Part shown: one piece after another, positions 45,736 through 52,934 of the stretch
How the letters are laid out: every line of letters begins with the position of its first letter
Numbering within the stretch: position 1 is the first letter of the stretch
Origin: Deltaproteobacteria bacterium
Lineage (GTDB): Bacteria > Desulfobacterota > Binatia > Binatales > Binataceae
Length of the DNA: 64,000 bases
Direction: 5' to 3'
Assembly: GCA_021831785.1 (NCBI GenBank)
Contig: JAKBMB010000009.1
Coordinates: forward strand, 1-64,000
The notes under the pieces: generated by a model
What the model saw: only the letters and a program-made list of their open reading frames with translations
Database searches by the model: none
What the model was told of the DNA's origin: nothing
Program-made: the position numbers and the translations under genes

Positions 45736-46341
45736 ATGAAAGAGATCGTCGAGGGAATCTATACGTGGCCGTGGTTCTCCGCGCCTCATCAATACAACTT
45801 CAACGGTTTTCTCCTCGTTCATCGGGACGGCAACCTCTGCATCGATCCCGCCGAGATGAGCGCGCAGACGCTCGACGAGATCGCCGGCGTTGGCGTCTCC
45901 CGCATCTTGGTGACCAATCGCAACCACCTCCGCGCCGCCAACCGGGTCAAAGCCCGTTGCGGTGCTCCGATTGCGATCAACCGCGAAGACGCCGCGCATG
46001 CGCGGGCGCAAGGCGCCGAGCTTGACGGCGAGATCGAGCCGGGGCAGAAGATTGGGCCGCTAACCGTGGTCGGCCTGCCGGGCAAGTCGCCCGGGGAGGT
46101 TGGGCTTCATTGGCCTCAGCGGCGCATGCTAATCGTCGGGGACGCCGTGGTTGGAGACCCGCCGGGCCGCCTTAAGCTGCTGCCGGACCGAGTGGTGGAC
46201 GATCCGCTGCTTCTGCGCGGGAGCGTGCGCCGGCTGCTCGCTCTCGATCTTGACGTGATGCTTTTGGGCGACGGTGAGTCAATTCTTAGCGGAGCCGGAC
46301 AGGTGCTTAAACAGCTCGTGGCCGGCTTCCCGCCGGAATAA
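45736..46341 (+). CDS. Metallo-beta-lactamase-fold-like protein lacking the metal motif
   Basis: Protein of 201 residues whose order of strands and motifs resembles MBL-fold hydrolases: EGIYTWPW, NFNGFLLV, LCIDPAE, ILVTNRNHLRAAN, VVGLPGKSPGEVGLHWP, RMLIVGDAVVG and a final LLGDGE. The HxHxDH motif is replaced by NRNHLR and the GHSPG His by Lys, while the late Asp (GDAVVG) remains. It is thus unlikely to bind the normal two zinc ions. It may be a non-catalytic or differently acting member. An AGAGGGTG lies before the ATG. It follows the DsbA-like gene on the same strand. Confidence 0.72.
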   Translation: MKEIVEGIYTWPWFSAPHQYNFNGFLLVHRDGNLCIDPAEMSAQTLDEIAGVGVSRILVTNRNHLRAANRVKARCGAPIAINREDAAHARAQGAELDGEIEPGQKIGPLTVVGLPGKSPGEVGLHWPQRRMLIVGDAVVGDPPGRLKLLPDRVVDDPLLLRGSVRRLLALDLDVMLLGDGESILSGAGQVLKQLVAGFPPE

Positions 46342-46476
46342 GCATAGGCCGCGCACACTCAGCCTCGCGCGTCGTTTGCGCGCGCCATCGAGGCCGGCGT
46401 GAATCGGCGCTTGGCGAACTCCAACACATGAATCGGAGCCGCTCGCGGCGCTCTGGTTAAGCAGGGTGGTCAACCT

Positions 46477-47523
46477 TTGAACGCAGGGATTATCGGCGCT
46501 CGAAACGTAGGCAAGTCGACCGTATTTCGCGCCTTGACCGGACTTCCCCAGGTCCCGGCCCATGGCGGCCACAAAGGGCGCGCGAGGGCGGGCCAGATCA
46601 AGGTCCCTGATCCGCGCCTTGACTTTTTGGCCGCGCTATACGACTCGGAAAAGAAAATTCAAGCCGAGATTAACTTGTTCGACTTTGCGCCTAACCCTAA
46701 GGAGCAGAACGGCGATGCCGCGCTGGACGTAAGCCTTCTGCCGCTGATACGCGATCTCGACGCCCTACTCATCGTGATCGCGCGCTTCGGCGTGATGTCC
46801 GCTGAGGTCGAGCGATCAATACGCGATATCAACGCCGAACTGGTGTTTGCCGATCTCGATCAAGCCGAACGCCGTCTGGAACGACTTGGCAAAGAGGGGC
46901 GGCGCGGCGACTTTGAGCGCGCCACGCTGGAAAAATGCCTCGCATGGCTAAGCTCCGGCCGCCCCCTTAGGACTTTTTCGTTGACCGCGCAGGAAGCCAA
47001 GGCCATCTCAAGCTTCGGCTTCGTCTCCCAAAAGCCCGCCCTCGCGGTGGTCAACCAGGAAGCAAAGGGAGGCCGGGAAGACGTTTTGCTCTCCGGAGAC
47101 GAGAGCGCAGAGGCGCACGGCCTTGAGCTGTTCGCGCTCGACGCCCTCTTGGAGGCCGAGCTCTGGGAACTCGACCCACCCCAGCAGCTTGATCTGCTCA
47201 AGGCCGCCGGCCTTGAGTTGCCCGCCGGAGCGCGGCTCGTCCGGGCGCTGTATCATCGTCTGGGACTGATAACGTTCTACACCGCCGGTCCGTCGGAGGC
47301 GCGCGCCTGGTCGTTGCCTCAAGGCGCGACGGCGCTGGAGGCCGCCGGGCGTGTCCACAGCGATATCGCGCGCGGCTTCATTCGCGCCGAGGTCATCAGC
47401 TTTAACGACCTCGAACGCCTGGGTTCGGAGACCAAAGTCCGCGAAGCGGGCAGGCTGCGGCTTGAGTCTAGAGACTACGTGATTCAGGACGGCGATATCA
47501 TACACGTCCGCTTCAAAGCCTAA
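46477..47523 (+). CDS. YchF/OBG-family-like GTPase, divergent, with TGS domain
   Basis: Protein of 348 residues related to the YchF subfamily of OBG-like P-loop NTPases, which act on ribosomes and prefer ATP. P-loop GARNVGKST (7-15) and a C-terminal TGS domain (GLITFYTAGPSEARAWSLPQGATALEAAGRVH, FIRAEVISFNDL, YVIQDGDIIHVRF) are clear, with a helical arm between. The switch II motif DxxG is DFAP here and the base-recognition motif reads NQEA rather than NMSE or NKxD, so nucleotide handling may differ. It starts at a TTG. Confidence 0.85.
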   Translation: MNAGIIGARNVGKSTVFRALTGLPQVPAHGGHKGRARAGQIKVPDPRLDFLAALYDSEKKIQAEINLFDFAPNPKEQNGDAALDVSLLPLIRDLDALLIVIARFGVMSAEVERSIRDINAELVFADLDQAERRLERLGKEGRRGDFERATLEKCLAWLSSGRPLRTFSLTAQEAKAISSFGFVSQKPALAVVNQEAKGGREDVLLSGDESAEAHGLELFALDALLEAELWELDPPQQLDLLKAAGLELPAGARLVRALYHRLGLITFYTAGPSEARAWSLPQGATALEAAGRVHSDIARGFIRAEVISFNDLERLGSETKVREAGRLRLESRDYVIQDGDIIHVRFKA

Positions 47524-48306
47524 GTTCGAACGGCGCAAATCGCCGCTAGCGTACCGGCGGCCGCGCCTCGTGCGCAACCTGAGGGCCGAGAACGACGGGG
47601 CGCTGACCGAGTAGTATTGGGCACAGTGTCGCTGCCGCTCGAAGCGGGGCCGCATCAGCGCGTCGCCTGGTCAGCCGCCTCCGTCGTGCGAAGAGCAAAG
47701 CGTAGCTGCCCAAGCCGTTGCGGCCGCCGTGTCTCCCTCCATCAGCTTACCCCCAGCCAGCGCCATGAGATTTGCACTACTTCACTGTGGAATACTCCCA
47801 CCCTGCAAAAATCGACAGTCTCGCCGCGCGGGGGAGGAGTTGGGAGGCGCGCCGGCCCGCGGTGAGGGAAAGTCCCACCTCTGATGCCTTCCCCGGCGAC
47901 GCAGACGAAGCTCGGGATGGGGGAGGCGGTAGAGGACCATGCTCAGAGTGCGCCTGTCACCGTATTGTGCAGCCCTCCGTAGGAGCCGGTCCCGGTGGCG
48001 GCCGGAGCATGTCCGGGTGCGCGATGGGCGGATTTGCCGTATGCTTACCTAAAGCGGGAAAGACCGGCGCGGAAAGCCCGGTCGAGAGCGGCTTGCCGGT
48101 AAACGCCAGGATGCGCAAGGCGGATTTTGATAGCGCGGCCCAGGTCGTTCGCGGACCAAGACGGGCGTATCCGGCGATCCTTCAGCCCGCGAGCCGCGCA
48201 ACGCGCCCGTCGCCATCGTTCCTTTTGCGATGATAGACCGCATCCGGTAAGCGTTGTGCTATAGGGCAGCACTTCTGCCTGCCTCCGGAAGGACCGAACA
48301 GCGGGA
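47524..48306. other. Gene-free stretch before the surface-polysaccharide region
   Basis: 780 bp with no gene I can support; the open frames here have no family likeness. 47815-47900 contains a GC-rich segment like that in the element at 51.6 kb (CGCGCGGGGGAGGAGTTGGG). The last part (48056-48205) is the first copy of a repeat family found again at 49541 and 50612. Confidence 0.5.
48056..48205. repeat. Dispersed repeat family R, copy 1
   Basis: About 150 bp alignable, with substitutions and small gaps, to 49541-49690. The best-kept block is GCGCAAGG then TTTCGAT-like sequence and GTTCGCGGACCAAGACGG. Read on the minus strand, the copies share RPSWSxN and a similar downstream peptide pattern (RLAHP/HLARH, YRQ/CRQ), yet none is a clear gene. 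Confidence 0.6.
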
Positions 48307-49479
48307 ATGGCTTCCTTACTCAAAAACGGGTTTCTCAGGCTTGCCGAGGATGCGCTGAGAACGCTGGTGTGCCGGCGCCGCACGCGGCCGGCTCCGCCTC
48401 TCGAGGTGTTTCCGAGCACACTCTTGATTGTCAAAGCCGGAGGTCTCGGCGACGCGGTCCTGGTCCGCGCCGTGGCGGCGTCATTGAAGTCGAGACATCC
48501 CGATCTCGAGCTGGGATTTCTTGTCTGTCCTCCGGCGCTGCGCGTTCTGCCGTGCGGATTTGAAGCGACGGTGCATTTTTTTGACCCGCGGCGCGCCGGC
48601 GCGGTTTCAATTTTGAGAACGCTGCTCCAAATCCGAAAAATGCGCTATGAGGCGGCAATCGACTTCGAGCAGGGGACCGCGGTGAGTCCGGCGCTTTTGA
48701 TGGCGGCCGGCATTCGGGTTCGGATCGGCGGTTACCTTGCCGGCGTTAGCGACCCGCGCGCTGCGATGCTTACCCACGCCGTGGAGTTTAGGGAAACGGA
48801 CTCGATGCTGACCTCGTTCTCGGGGCTGGCGAGGGTCCTGGACCCCGGATTGTCCGTTACCGCCGAAAACCTGTATCTACCTTATGGGGCTCCGGCAAAG
48901 CGCCGCGCCGAAGACCTTTGGCGACAGGCCATACCGCCGGGCGCTCGGACCGTCGCGTTTCATCTGGGGCCGCTAGGATGGGGCGCTTATCGCCGCTGGC
49001 CGCTCGAGCGGTTTATCGAGCTTGCCGATCGCCTTCGAGCATCTTGCGGGAGCTTGGCCGTTATCTTGACCGGTACGGGCGACGAGGGGCCGCTTGCCGA
49101 GGAATTTTCCGCAAAATACGGCGGCAAGAGCATAAACCTTTGCGGGCAGTGCCCGGTCGAGGAAACGGCGGCCATCTTGAAGGCGTGCGATCTAGTCGTC
49201 AGCAGCGACACCGGCGTGATGCACCTCGCGGCCGCCATGGGTGCGCCCACGGTGGGGCTGTTCGGGCCCACCACGCCGATCCAATGGGCTCCGGCGGGAT
49301 TGCGCGCGACGTATGTGCCCAGCAACGGCCTTCCTTGCAGCCCCTGCGTAAATAGTTACCGAAATGTCCGGCCTGCGGAGTGTGTGAATGACGTCAAGAG
49401 CCGCTGCATGCTTGAAATTCGGGTCGCGGACGTTCTGGCGGCGGCCCAGCGCGTGGTTCGCAACGGATGGCTGCGTTGA
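48307..49479 (+). CDS. Glycosyltransferase family 9 (heptosyltransferase-like)
   Basis: GT-B glycosyltransferase of 390 residues in family 9, which adds heptose or other sugars to the LPS core. Seen: LIVKAGGLGDAVLVRAVAASLK at the N-terminus, FHLGPLGWGAYRRWPLERF, LTGTGDE, and the nucleotide-sugar region CGQCPVEETAAILKACDLVVSSDTGVMHLAAAMGAPTVGLFGPT. A final cysteine-rich PCSPC follows, common in GT9. The ATG at 48307 has AAGGA upstream. It opens the polysaccharide region. Confidence 0.9.
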   Translation: MASLLKNGFLRLAEDALRTLVCRRRTRPAPPLEVFPSTLLIVKAGGLGDAVLVRAVAASLKSRHPDLELGFLVCPPALRVLPCGFEATVHFFDPRRAGAVSILRTLLQIRKMRYEAAIDFEQGTAVSPALLMAAGIRVRIGGYLAGVSDPRAAMLTHAVEFRETDSMLTSFSGLARVLDPGLSVTAENLYLPYGAPAKRRAEDLWRQAIPPGARTVAFHLGPLGWGAYRRWPLERFIELADRLRASCGSLAVILTGTGDEGPLAEEFSAKYGGKSINLCGQCPVEETAAILKACDLVVSSDTGVMHLAAAMGAPTVGLFGPTTPIQWAPAGLRATYVPSNGLPCSPCVNSYRNVRPAECVNDVKSRCMLEIRVADVLAAAQRVVRNGWLR

Positions 49480-49540
49480 ATAGTTTACGCGCTTCAATCC
49501 CGGCGCGCGATCGGTGGATTCGCGAGATGCTTGCTTCGAG

Positions 49541-49690
49541 CGGGAAAGGGCCGCGTGCAAATCTCGGTTGAAAACGAATTGCCGGCAAATGCAATGGCGC
49601 GCAAGGTGCGTTTCGATTCCGAGGATGAGGGTGTTCTTGGACCAAGATGGCCGGGCTCGGCGGTCTTTCGGCCTGCGGGGCGATAGAGCC
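49541..49690. repeat. Dispersed repeat family R, copy 2
   Basis: Second copy of the family, between the GT9 and VapBC genes. It contains ATGGCGCGCAAGGTGCGTTT followed by CGATTCCGAGGATGAGG and TTGGACCAAGATGGCCG. It fills most of the gap 49480-49755. Confidence 0.65.
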
Positions 49691-49755
49691 CGATATGAGC
49701 AAGCCGGCTTAGTGTCGACATTGAAACCGTGGTGCGGCAAGAATAATGTATTCCC

Positions 49756-49998
49756 GTGTGGACAGTCGCTGAAATTCTCGAGCAAGCTAGGCGGCTGAAG
49801 CCGGATGAGCTCTCGCGTTTAGTGGCGCAGCTCAACGAGCATCTGTCGTCTATCTCAGCGCAAAACGTATGCTCACGCAGGGAGCCGTATTCTCGTACGC
49901 TGGCGCTCTCGGGAATCGCCCACGCCGACCGGTCTGACGTGTCTTCCCACAAGGGCAAGCACCTCGCCGAAGCCTATGCCGCGAGGCAGGATGGGTGA
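49756..49998 (+). CDS. Probable type II antitoxin (VapB-like)
   Basis: Small protein of 80 residues directly before a PIN-domain toxin. The N-terminus, TVAEILEQARRLKPDELSRLVAQLNEHL, looks like the helical front of short antitoxin-like proteins, and the polar C-terminus could wrap the toxin. I see no AbrB, RHH or Phd DNA-binding signature. It starts at a GTG; its stop overlaps the toxin start (GTGA), a typical toxin-antitoxin arrangement. The call rests mainly on context. Confidence 0.65.
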   Translation: MWTVAEILEQARRLKPDELSRLVAQLNEHLSSISAQNVCSRREPYSRTLALSGIAHADRSDVSSHKGKHLAEAYAARQDG

Positions 49999-50405
49999 AG
50001 CGCGTCTTCGTCGACACGAGCGGGTTTTGCGCTCTCATCGTTCACGAGGACGATAATCACGAGCGCGCCGGCGCGCTTTTCAGTCGTGCCAGCCAGGAGG
50101 AATGGGGACTAGTCACTACCAATGCGGTTGTGTTCGAGACCCATGCCCTGCTGTTGAACCGCGCCCGGCCGGGTCGCGAAGTCGCTCTAAAATTCCTCGA
50201 CGCGATCCGGGCTGACGCTTACGAGGTGGTCCGGGTGCGGAAGGACGACGAAGAAAACGCGATTGCGCTCATCCGCGCTCATGACGACAAGAGATATTCG
50301 TTGTGCGACGCCTTGAGTTTTACGGTCATGGATCGGCTCGGCCTAAACGAAGCCATCGCCTTTGATCAGGATTTCCGAAGCTACGGTCGCTTCACCACTT
50401 TGTAG
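49995..50405 (+). CDS. vapC: PIN-domain toxin (VapC family)
   Basis: PIN-domain RNase of 136 residues, the toxin of a VapBC-type pair. The acidic residues that bind Mg are all present: VFVDTSGFCALI (Asp7), VVFETHALL (Glu near 48), SLCDALSFTVM (Asp near 98) and AFDQDFRSYG (Asp near 122). Known VapC proteins cleave tRNA or rRNA. GTG start, overlapping the antitoxin gene. It sits between two R-family repeats. Confidence 0.88.
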   Translation: MKRVFVDTSGFCALIVHEDDNHERAGALFSRASQEEWGLVTTNAVVFETHALLLNRARPGREVALKFLDAIRADAYEVVRVRKDDEENAIALIRAHDDKRYSLCDALSFTVMDRLGLNEAIAFDQDFRSYGRFTTL

Positions 50406-50611
50406 GCATCGACGCCGCTTTAGAGCGGAAAAATCCGCATGAACGAGTCTCAGTCGGGACGCTTGGGAAACAGCAGCTACGGCGCGCCGGGCTTGGGTGC
50501 TATTGCGCAGTTGACCTCGATAGCGTTGCGCAACGTGGGCCAGAAAACACGATGCCCGCGGTGGCCTCAATCCGGCGCTTCTTCGCCTCCCAACTATCGC
50601 GTGGAACCGAT

Positions 50612-50690
50612 GCCGCCCAATGGCGCGCAAGGTGCGTTTCGACTTCGACGATAAGGTCGTTCGCGCACCAAGACGGCCGCGTGCGCCGGA
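50612..50690. repeat. Dispersed repeat family R, copy 3
   Basis: Shorter third copy, upstream of the FkbM gene: ATGGCGCGCAAGGTGCGTTT as in copy 2, then CGACTTCGACGATAAGGTCG and TTCGCGCACCAAGACGG as in copy 1. The remainder of the gap 50406-50720 shows no gene. Confidence 0.65.
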
Positions 50691-50720
50691 CCTCGAGCGG
50701 GGAGGAGAATTAACCGGTCG

Positions 50721-51581
50721 ATGACCACCCCAAGGGCATCCGCGAATCAGCTTCTCAACCGCGCACTCGATGCGATTAGACGGCTCAGACGCGGATCGCG
50801 AAGCGTGGATCGGTTGTGCGGCTTTATCGCCCATGCGGCCGCGGCGCGAATGCGAAAAATTCGGCGCGGGTTGGGTAAAGGCCTGTTGCTCGATGTTGGC
50901 GATGGGCAACTTGGTTATCTCATCGGCAACCCCGAGCCGGACGTGGACCTCGTGCTCGGCGCTCTGCTCGGTCCGGAGCTGACGTTTTACGACATCGGGG
51001 CCAATGTCGGGTACTATACATTGATCGGCGCGCGATTAGTTGGGCCAACGGGCAGAGTCATCGCGTTTGAACCTGCGCCGCGCCATTTAGCCAAGCTGCT
51101 CCACAACGTGGCGCTGAACTATCTCGGAAACGTGTCCGTTCGCTCGGAGGCGCTGGGCGACGCGGACGGCATGGGATCGTTTGCAATCTCATCGATCCCA
51201 GGGCATCACAGGCTCGCCGCCCAGACGACCGCTTCCGACCGCATCGTGGGCTACGTGGAGGTGAGCGTGCGGCGGCTTGACGGGCTGATCGAGGCGGAGA
51301 AACTTCCCCTCCCCGATTTCATTAAGATGGACATCGAAGGCGCCGAGGTAAAGGCGCTGATCGGCGCCGGCGAAACCTTACGACGCAGCCGGCCTGCCTT
51401 GGTAATAGAGCTTCACGACACCGCACGAGAAGTCGCGAGTTTACTGAGCGAGATGGATTACAGGATTTACTCCCTGATGCCGGGGCGAGAGCCCGGGGGT
51501 TCGCACATTATCGCCCTGCCGCAAGAGCGTGCGGACCTGCGTAAGAAAATCGCCGACTTTTCCGCGCCCTTCGACCCCTAG
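50721..51581 (+). CDS. FkbM-family methyltransferase
   Basis: SAM-dependent O-methyltransferase of 286 residues in the FkbM family, which often methylates sugars of surface glycans. Seen: YDIGANVGYYTLIGARLVGPTGRVIAFEPAPRH (motif I and the acidic loop), NVSVRSEALGDADG, LPDFIKMDIEGAEVKALIGA and PALVIELH. The first 85 residues are Arg-rich and helical. It has GGAGG upstream of its ATG and a strong terminator after its stop. Confidence 0.9.
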   Translation: MTTPRASANQLLNRALDAIRRLRRGSRSVDRLCGFIAHAAAARMRKIRRGLGKGLLLDVGDGQLGYLIGNPEPDVDLVLGALLGPELTFYDIGANVGYYTLIGARLVGPTGRVIAFEPAPRHLAKLLHNVALNYLGNVSVRSEALGDADGMGSFAISSIPGHHRLAAQTTASDRIVGYVEVSVRRLDGLIEAEKLPLPDFIKMDIEGAEVKALIGAGETLRRSRPALVIELHDTAREVASLLSEMDYRIYSLMPGREPGGSHIIALPQERADLRKKIADFSAPFDP

Positions 51582-51618
51582 CGCGGCGGTTAGCGTACCC
51601 GTCTAGACCCCCCATCCT

Positions 51619-51655
51619 CACCTTCCCCCTAAAAGGGGGAAGGTGCCAGTTTTTT
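51619..51655 (+). terminator. Intrinsic terminator after the FkbM gene
   Basis: CACCTTCCCCC (51619-51629) pairs perfectly with GGGGGAAGGTG (51635-51645) around TAAAA, followed by TTTTTT at 51650-51655. It is the left end of an element repeated in opposite orientation at the window's right end. Confidence 0.8.
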
Positions 51656-51745
51656 CCTTCGCCCGCTGCGCTGTGCCTGCTACCTCCTTCCCCCGCTGCG
51701 CGGAGGAAGGCCGGGAAGGGCGTCACCGGCCGTGGCCCGGACGGC
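51619..51745. repeat. Terminator-bearing dispersed element, copy 1
   Basis: About 125 bp starting with the terminator hairpin and continuing with CTTCCCCC/GGAAGG motifs to a GTGGCCCGG end. The reverse complement of 63841-64000 matches it in order: hairpin and T-run, a variable middle, CTTCCCCCGC...GGAAGG, GGGAAGGG, CCG/CCACG. Confidence 0.7.
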
Positions 51746-52001
51746 TTCGATGTTTTGCAATCCTCAACCAGGCGGGATTTCATCCGGACCTCTCGGGTCA
51801 GGATACGCGTAGACTAATGGCGTCGCGCAGCGCAAGCGTGGGGGGGCGTTTTTTTCGGCCTGGGACGGACGGTTGCCCGCCGGCGCGGCTTGATGCGCGG
51901 CGGCAGACACAGCGCGCTACTGCCAGGCGAAGCTGTCGTACATCGGCCGGAACGCGGTGCTTCGATTCTCCCGACTCTGCCGGGGGCCGCTTAGAAAGAC
52001 C
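51746..52001. other. Stretch with a duplicated gene end
   Basis: No gene. It carries copy 1 (51877-51954) of a direct repeat whose second copy is the 3' end of the Wzi-like gene. Read on the minus strand, copy 1 encodes the same last residues, FRPMYDSFAWQ and a stop. Confidence 0.6.
51877..51954. repeat. 78-bp direct repeat, copy 1
   Basis: Matches 52857-52934 with five substitutions and no gaps, at an offset of 980 bp. It includes the last codons and stop of the Wzi-like gene. Confidence 0.85.
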
Positions 52002-52079
52002 TCAGACGGAAACGATCTTAAGGTTCTCGATCAACTCGAAATGCCGCCGGTTGTTAGTCAAAACCGTATCGATGCCAAC
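52002..52079 (-). pseudogene. Remnant of a PIN-domain (VapC-like) toxin
   Basis: Only the last 25 or so residues of a PIN-domain protein remain: GIDTVLTNNRRHFELIENLKIVS, the usual C-terminal end (TNNxxHF) of VapC proteins. Upstream on the same strand the frame stays open to 52292 but shows no PIN sequence and lacks the catalytic acids. Confidence 0.65.
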
Positions 52080-52290
52080 TAACTCGACACCGCGCCAATT
52101 CCCCGCAACCGGGACAGCCTGAGCTGATGGGGCGCTTGAATTGGTGTTGCGCCATATCGACCGGAGTGATGCACTGGTATAGGACTGCTTGCTGGGCGCG
52201 GAATGCATCTTTTGGCGATTTTGAGTTGCACTCGGATGCAAAGACGAAGCGCTCGCTGGTAAGCGGAATTCCCAAGAGGACAACGCTATC

Positions 52291-52773
52291 ATGTCCGTAA
52301 CAAAGACGAGTAACGCGCAGACTGAGGGTTGCCGCCCGCTCTATGAACGCGACTATTACGAATGGACTCAGCAGAATGTGCGCGCAATCCGCGAAGGCCG
52401 CTTGCGCGAGGTTGACTGGGCGAACGTGGCTGAGGAGCTCGAGGACATGGGCAGAAGCGAGAGGCGGGCGCTGCGCAGCCAACTGGCGCGATTGATAGCA
52501 CATCTGCTCAAGTGGTCTTATCAGACCGAGCGCCGCCGGGCGAGTGAACACAGTTGGCGTGCTACCCTCGAGCACGCGCGCGATAGCGTCCGCGAGCTGC
52601 TCGACGACAATCCGAGTCTCAAGCCCCAACTGCCTGAATTTCTTCCAGCGGCATACCGCGATGCGCTGGCCCAAGTGGTAGGTGAAACCAACCTGCCGAG
52701 GCAGAATTTTCCCGCCGCCTGTCCCTGGACCCTCGATCAAGTGATGGACGATGATTTCTGGCCCGAAGGGTAG
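52291..52773 (+). CDS. DUF29 family protein
   Basis: Protein of 160 residues of the DUF29 family, whose function is not known. The typical pattern is clear: LYERDYYEWTQQNVRAIREGRL, DWANVAEELEDMGRSERRALRSQLARLIAHLLKW, SWRATLEHARDSVRELLDDNPSLK, FLPAAYRDALAQV, and a final CPWTLDQVMDDDFWP. It is all alpha-helical by pattern. It lies between the two copies of a 78-bp direct repeat beside a PIN remnant, so it may have come in as a small cassette. Confidence 0.88.
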   Translation: MSVTKTSNAQTEGCRPLYERDYYEWTQQNVRAIREGRLREVDWANVAEELEDMGRSERRALRSQLARLIAHLLKWSYQTERRRASEHSWRATLEHARDSVRELLDDNPSLKPQLPEFLPAAYRDALAQVVGETNLPRQNFPAACPWTLDQVMDDDFWPEG

Positions 52774-52856
52774 CCTGGTCCATCTTGGAAGCGACCGGCT
52801 GACTGTTGTCCTCGCCCGAAGAAACGCGGCTAGAGGACGGGAAGTTGCAGTGTGGC

Positions 52857-52934
52857 CGCCGGCGCAGCTTGATGCGCGGCGGCAAACGCGGCGCGCTACT
52901 GCCAGGCGAAGCTGTCGTACATCGGGCGGAACGA
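52857..52934. repeat. 78-bp direct repeat, copy 2
   Basis: Second copy of 51877-51954. Its right half is the 3' end of the Wzi-like gene; the left half is just outside it. Confidence 0.85.

Noticed and set aside
47772-48233. Frame of 153 residues between the YchF-like and GT9 genes
   Set aside because: It runs through repeat copy R1 and low-complexity GC sequence and has no family likeness.
52054-52740. Minus-strand frame of 228 residues
   Set aside because: It lies opposite the DUF29 gene, whose family pattern is clear.
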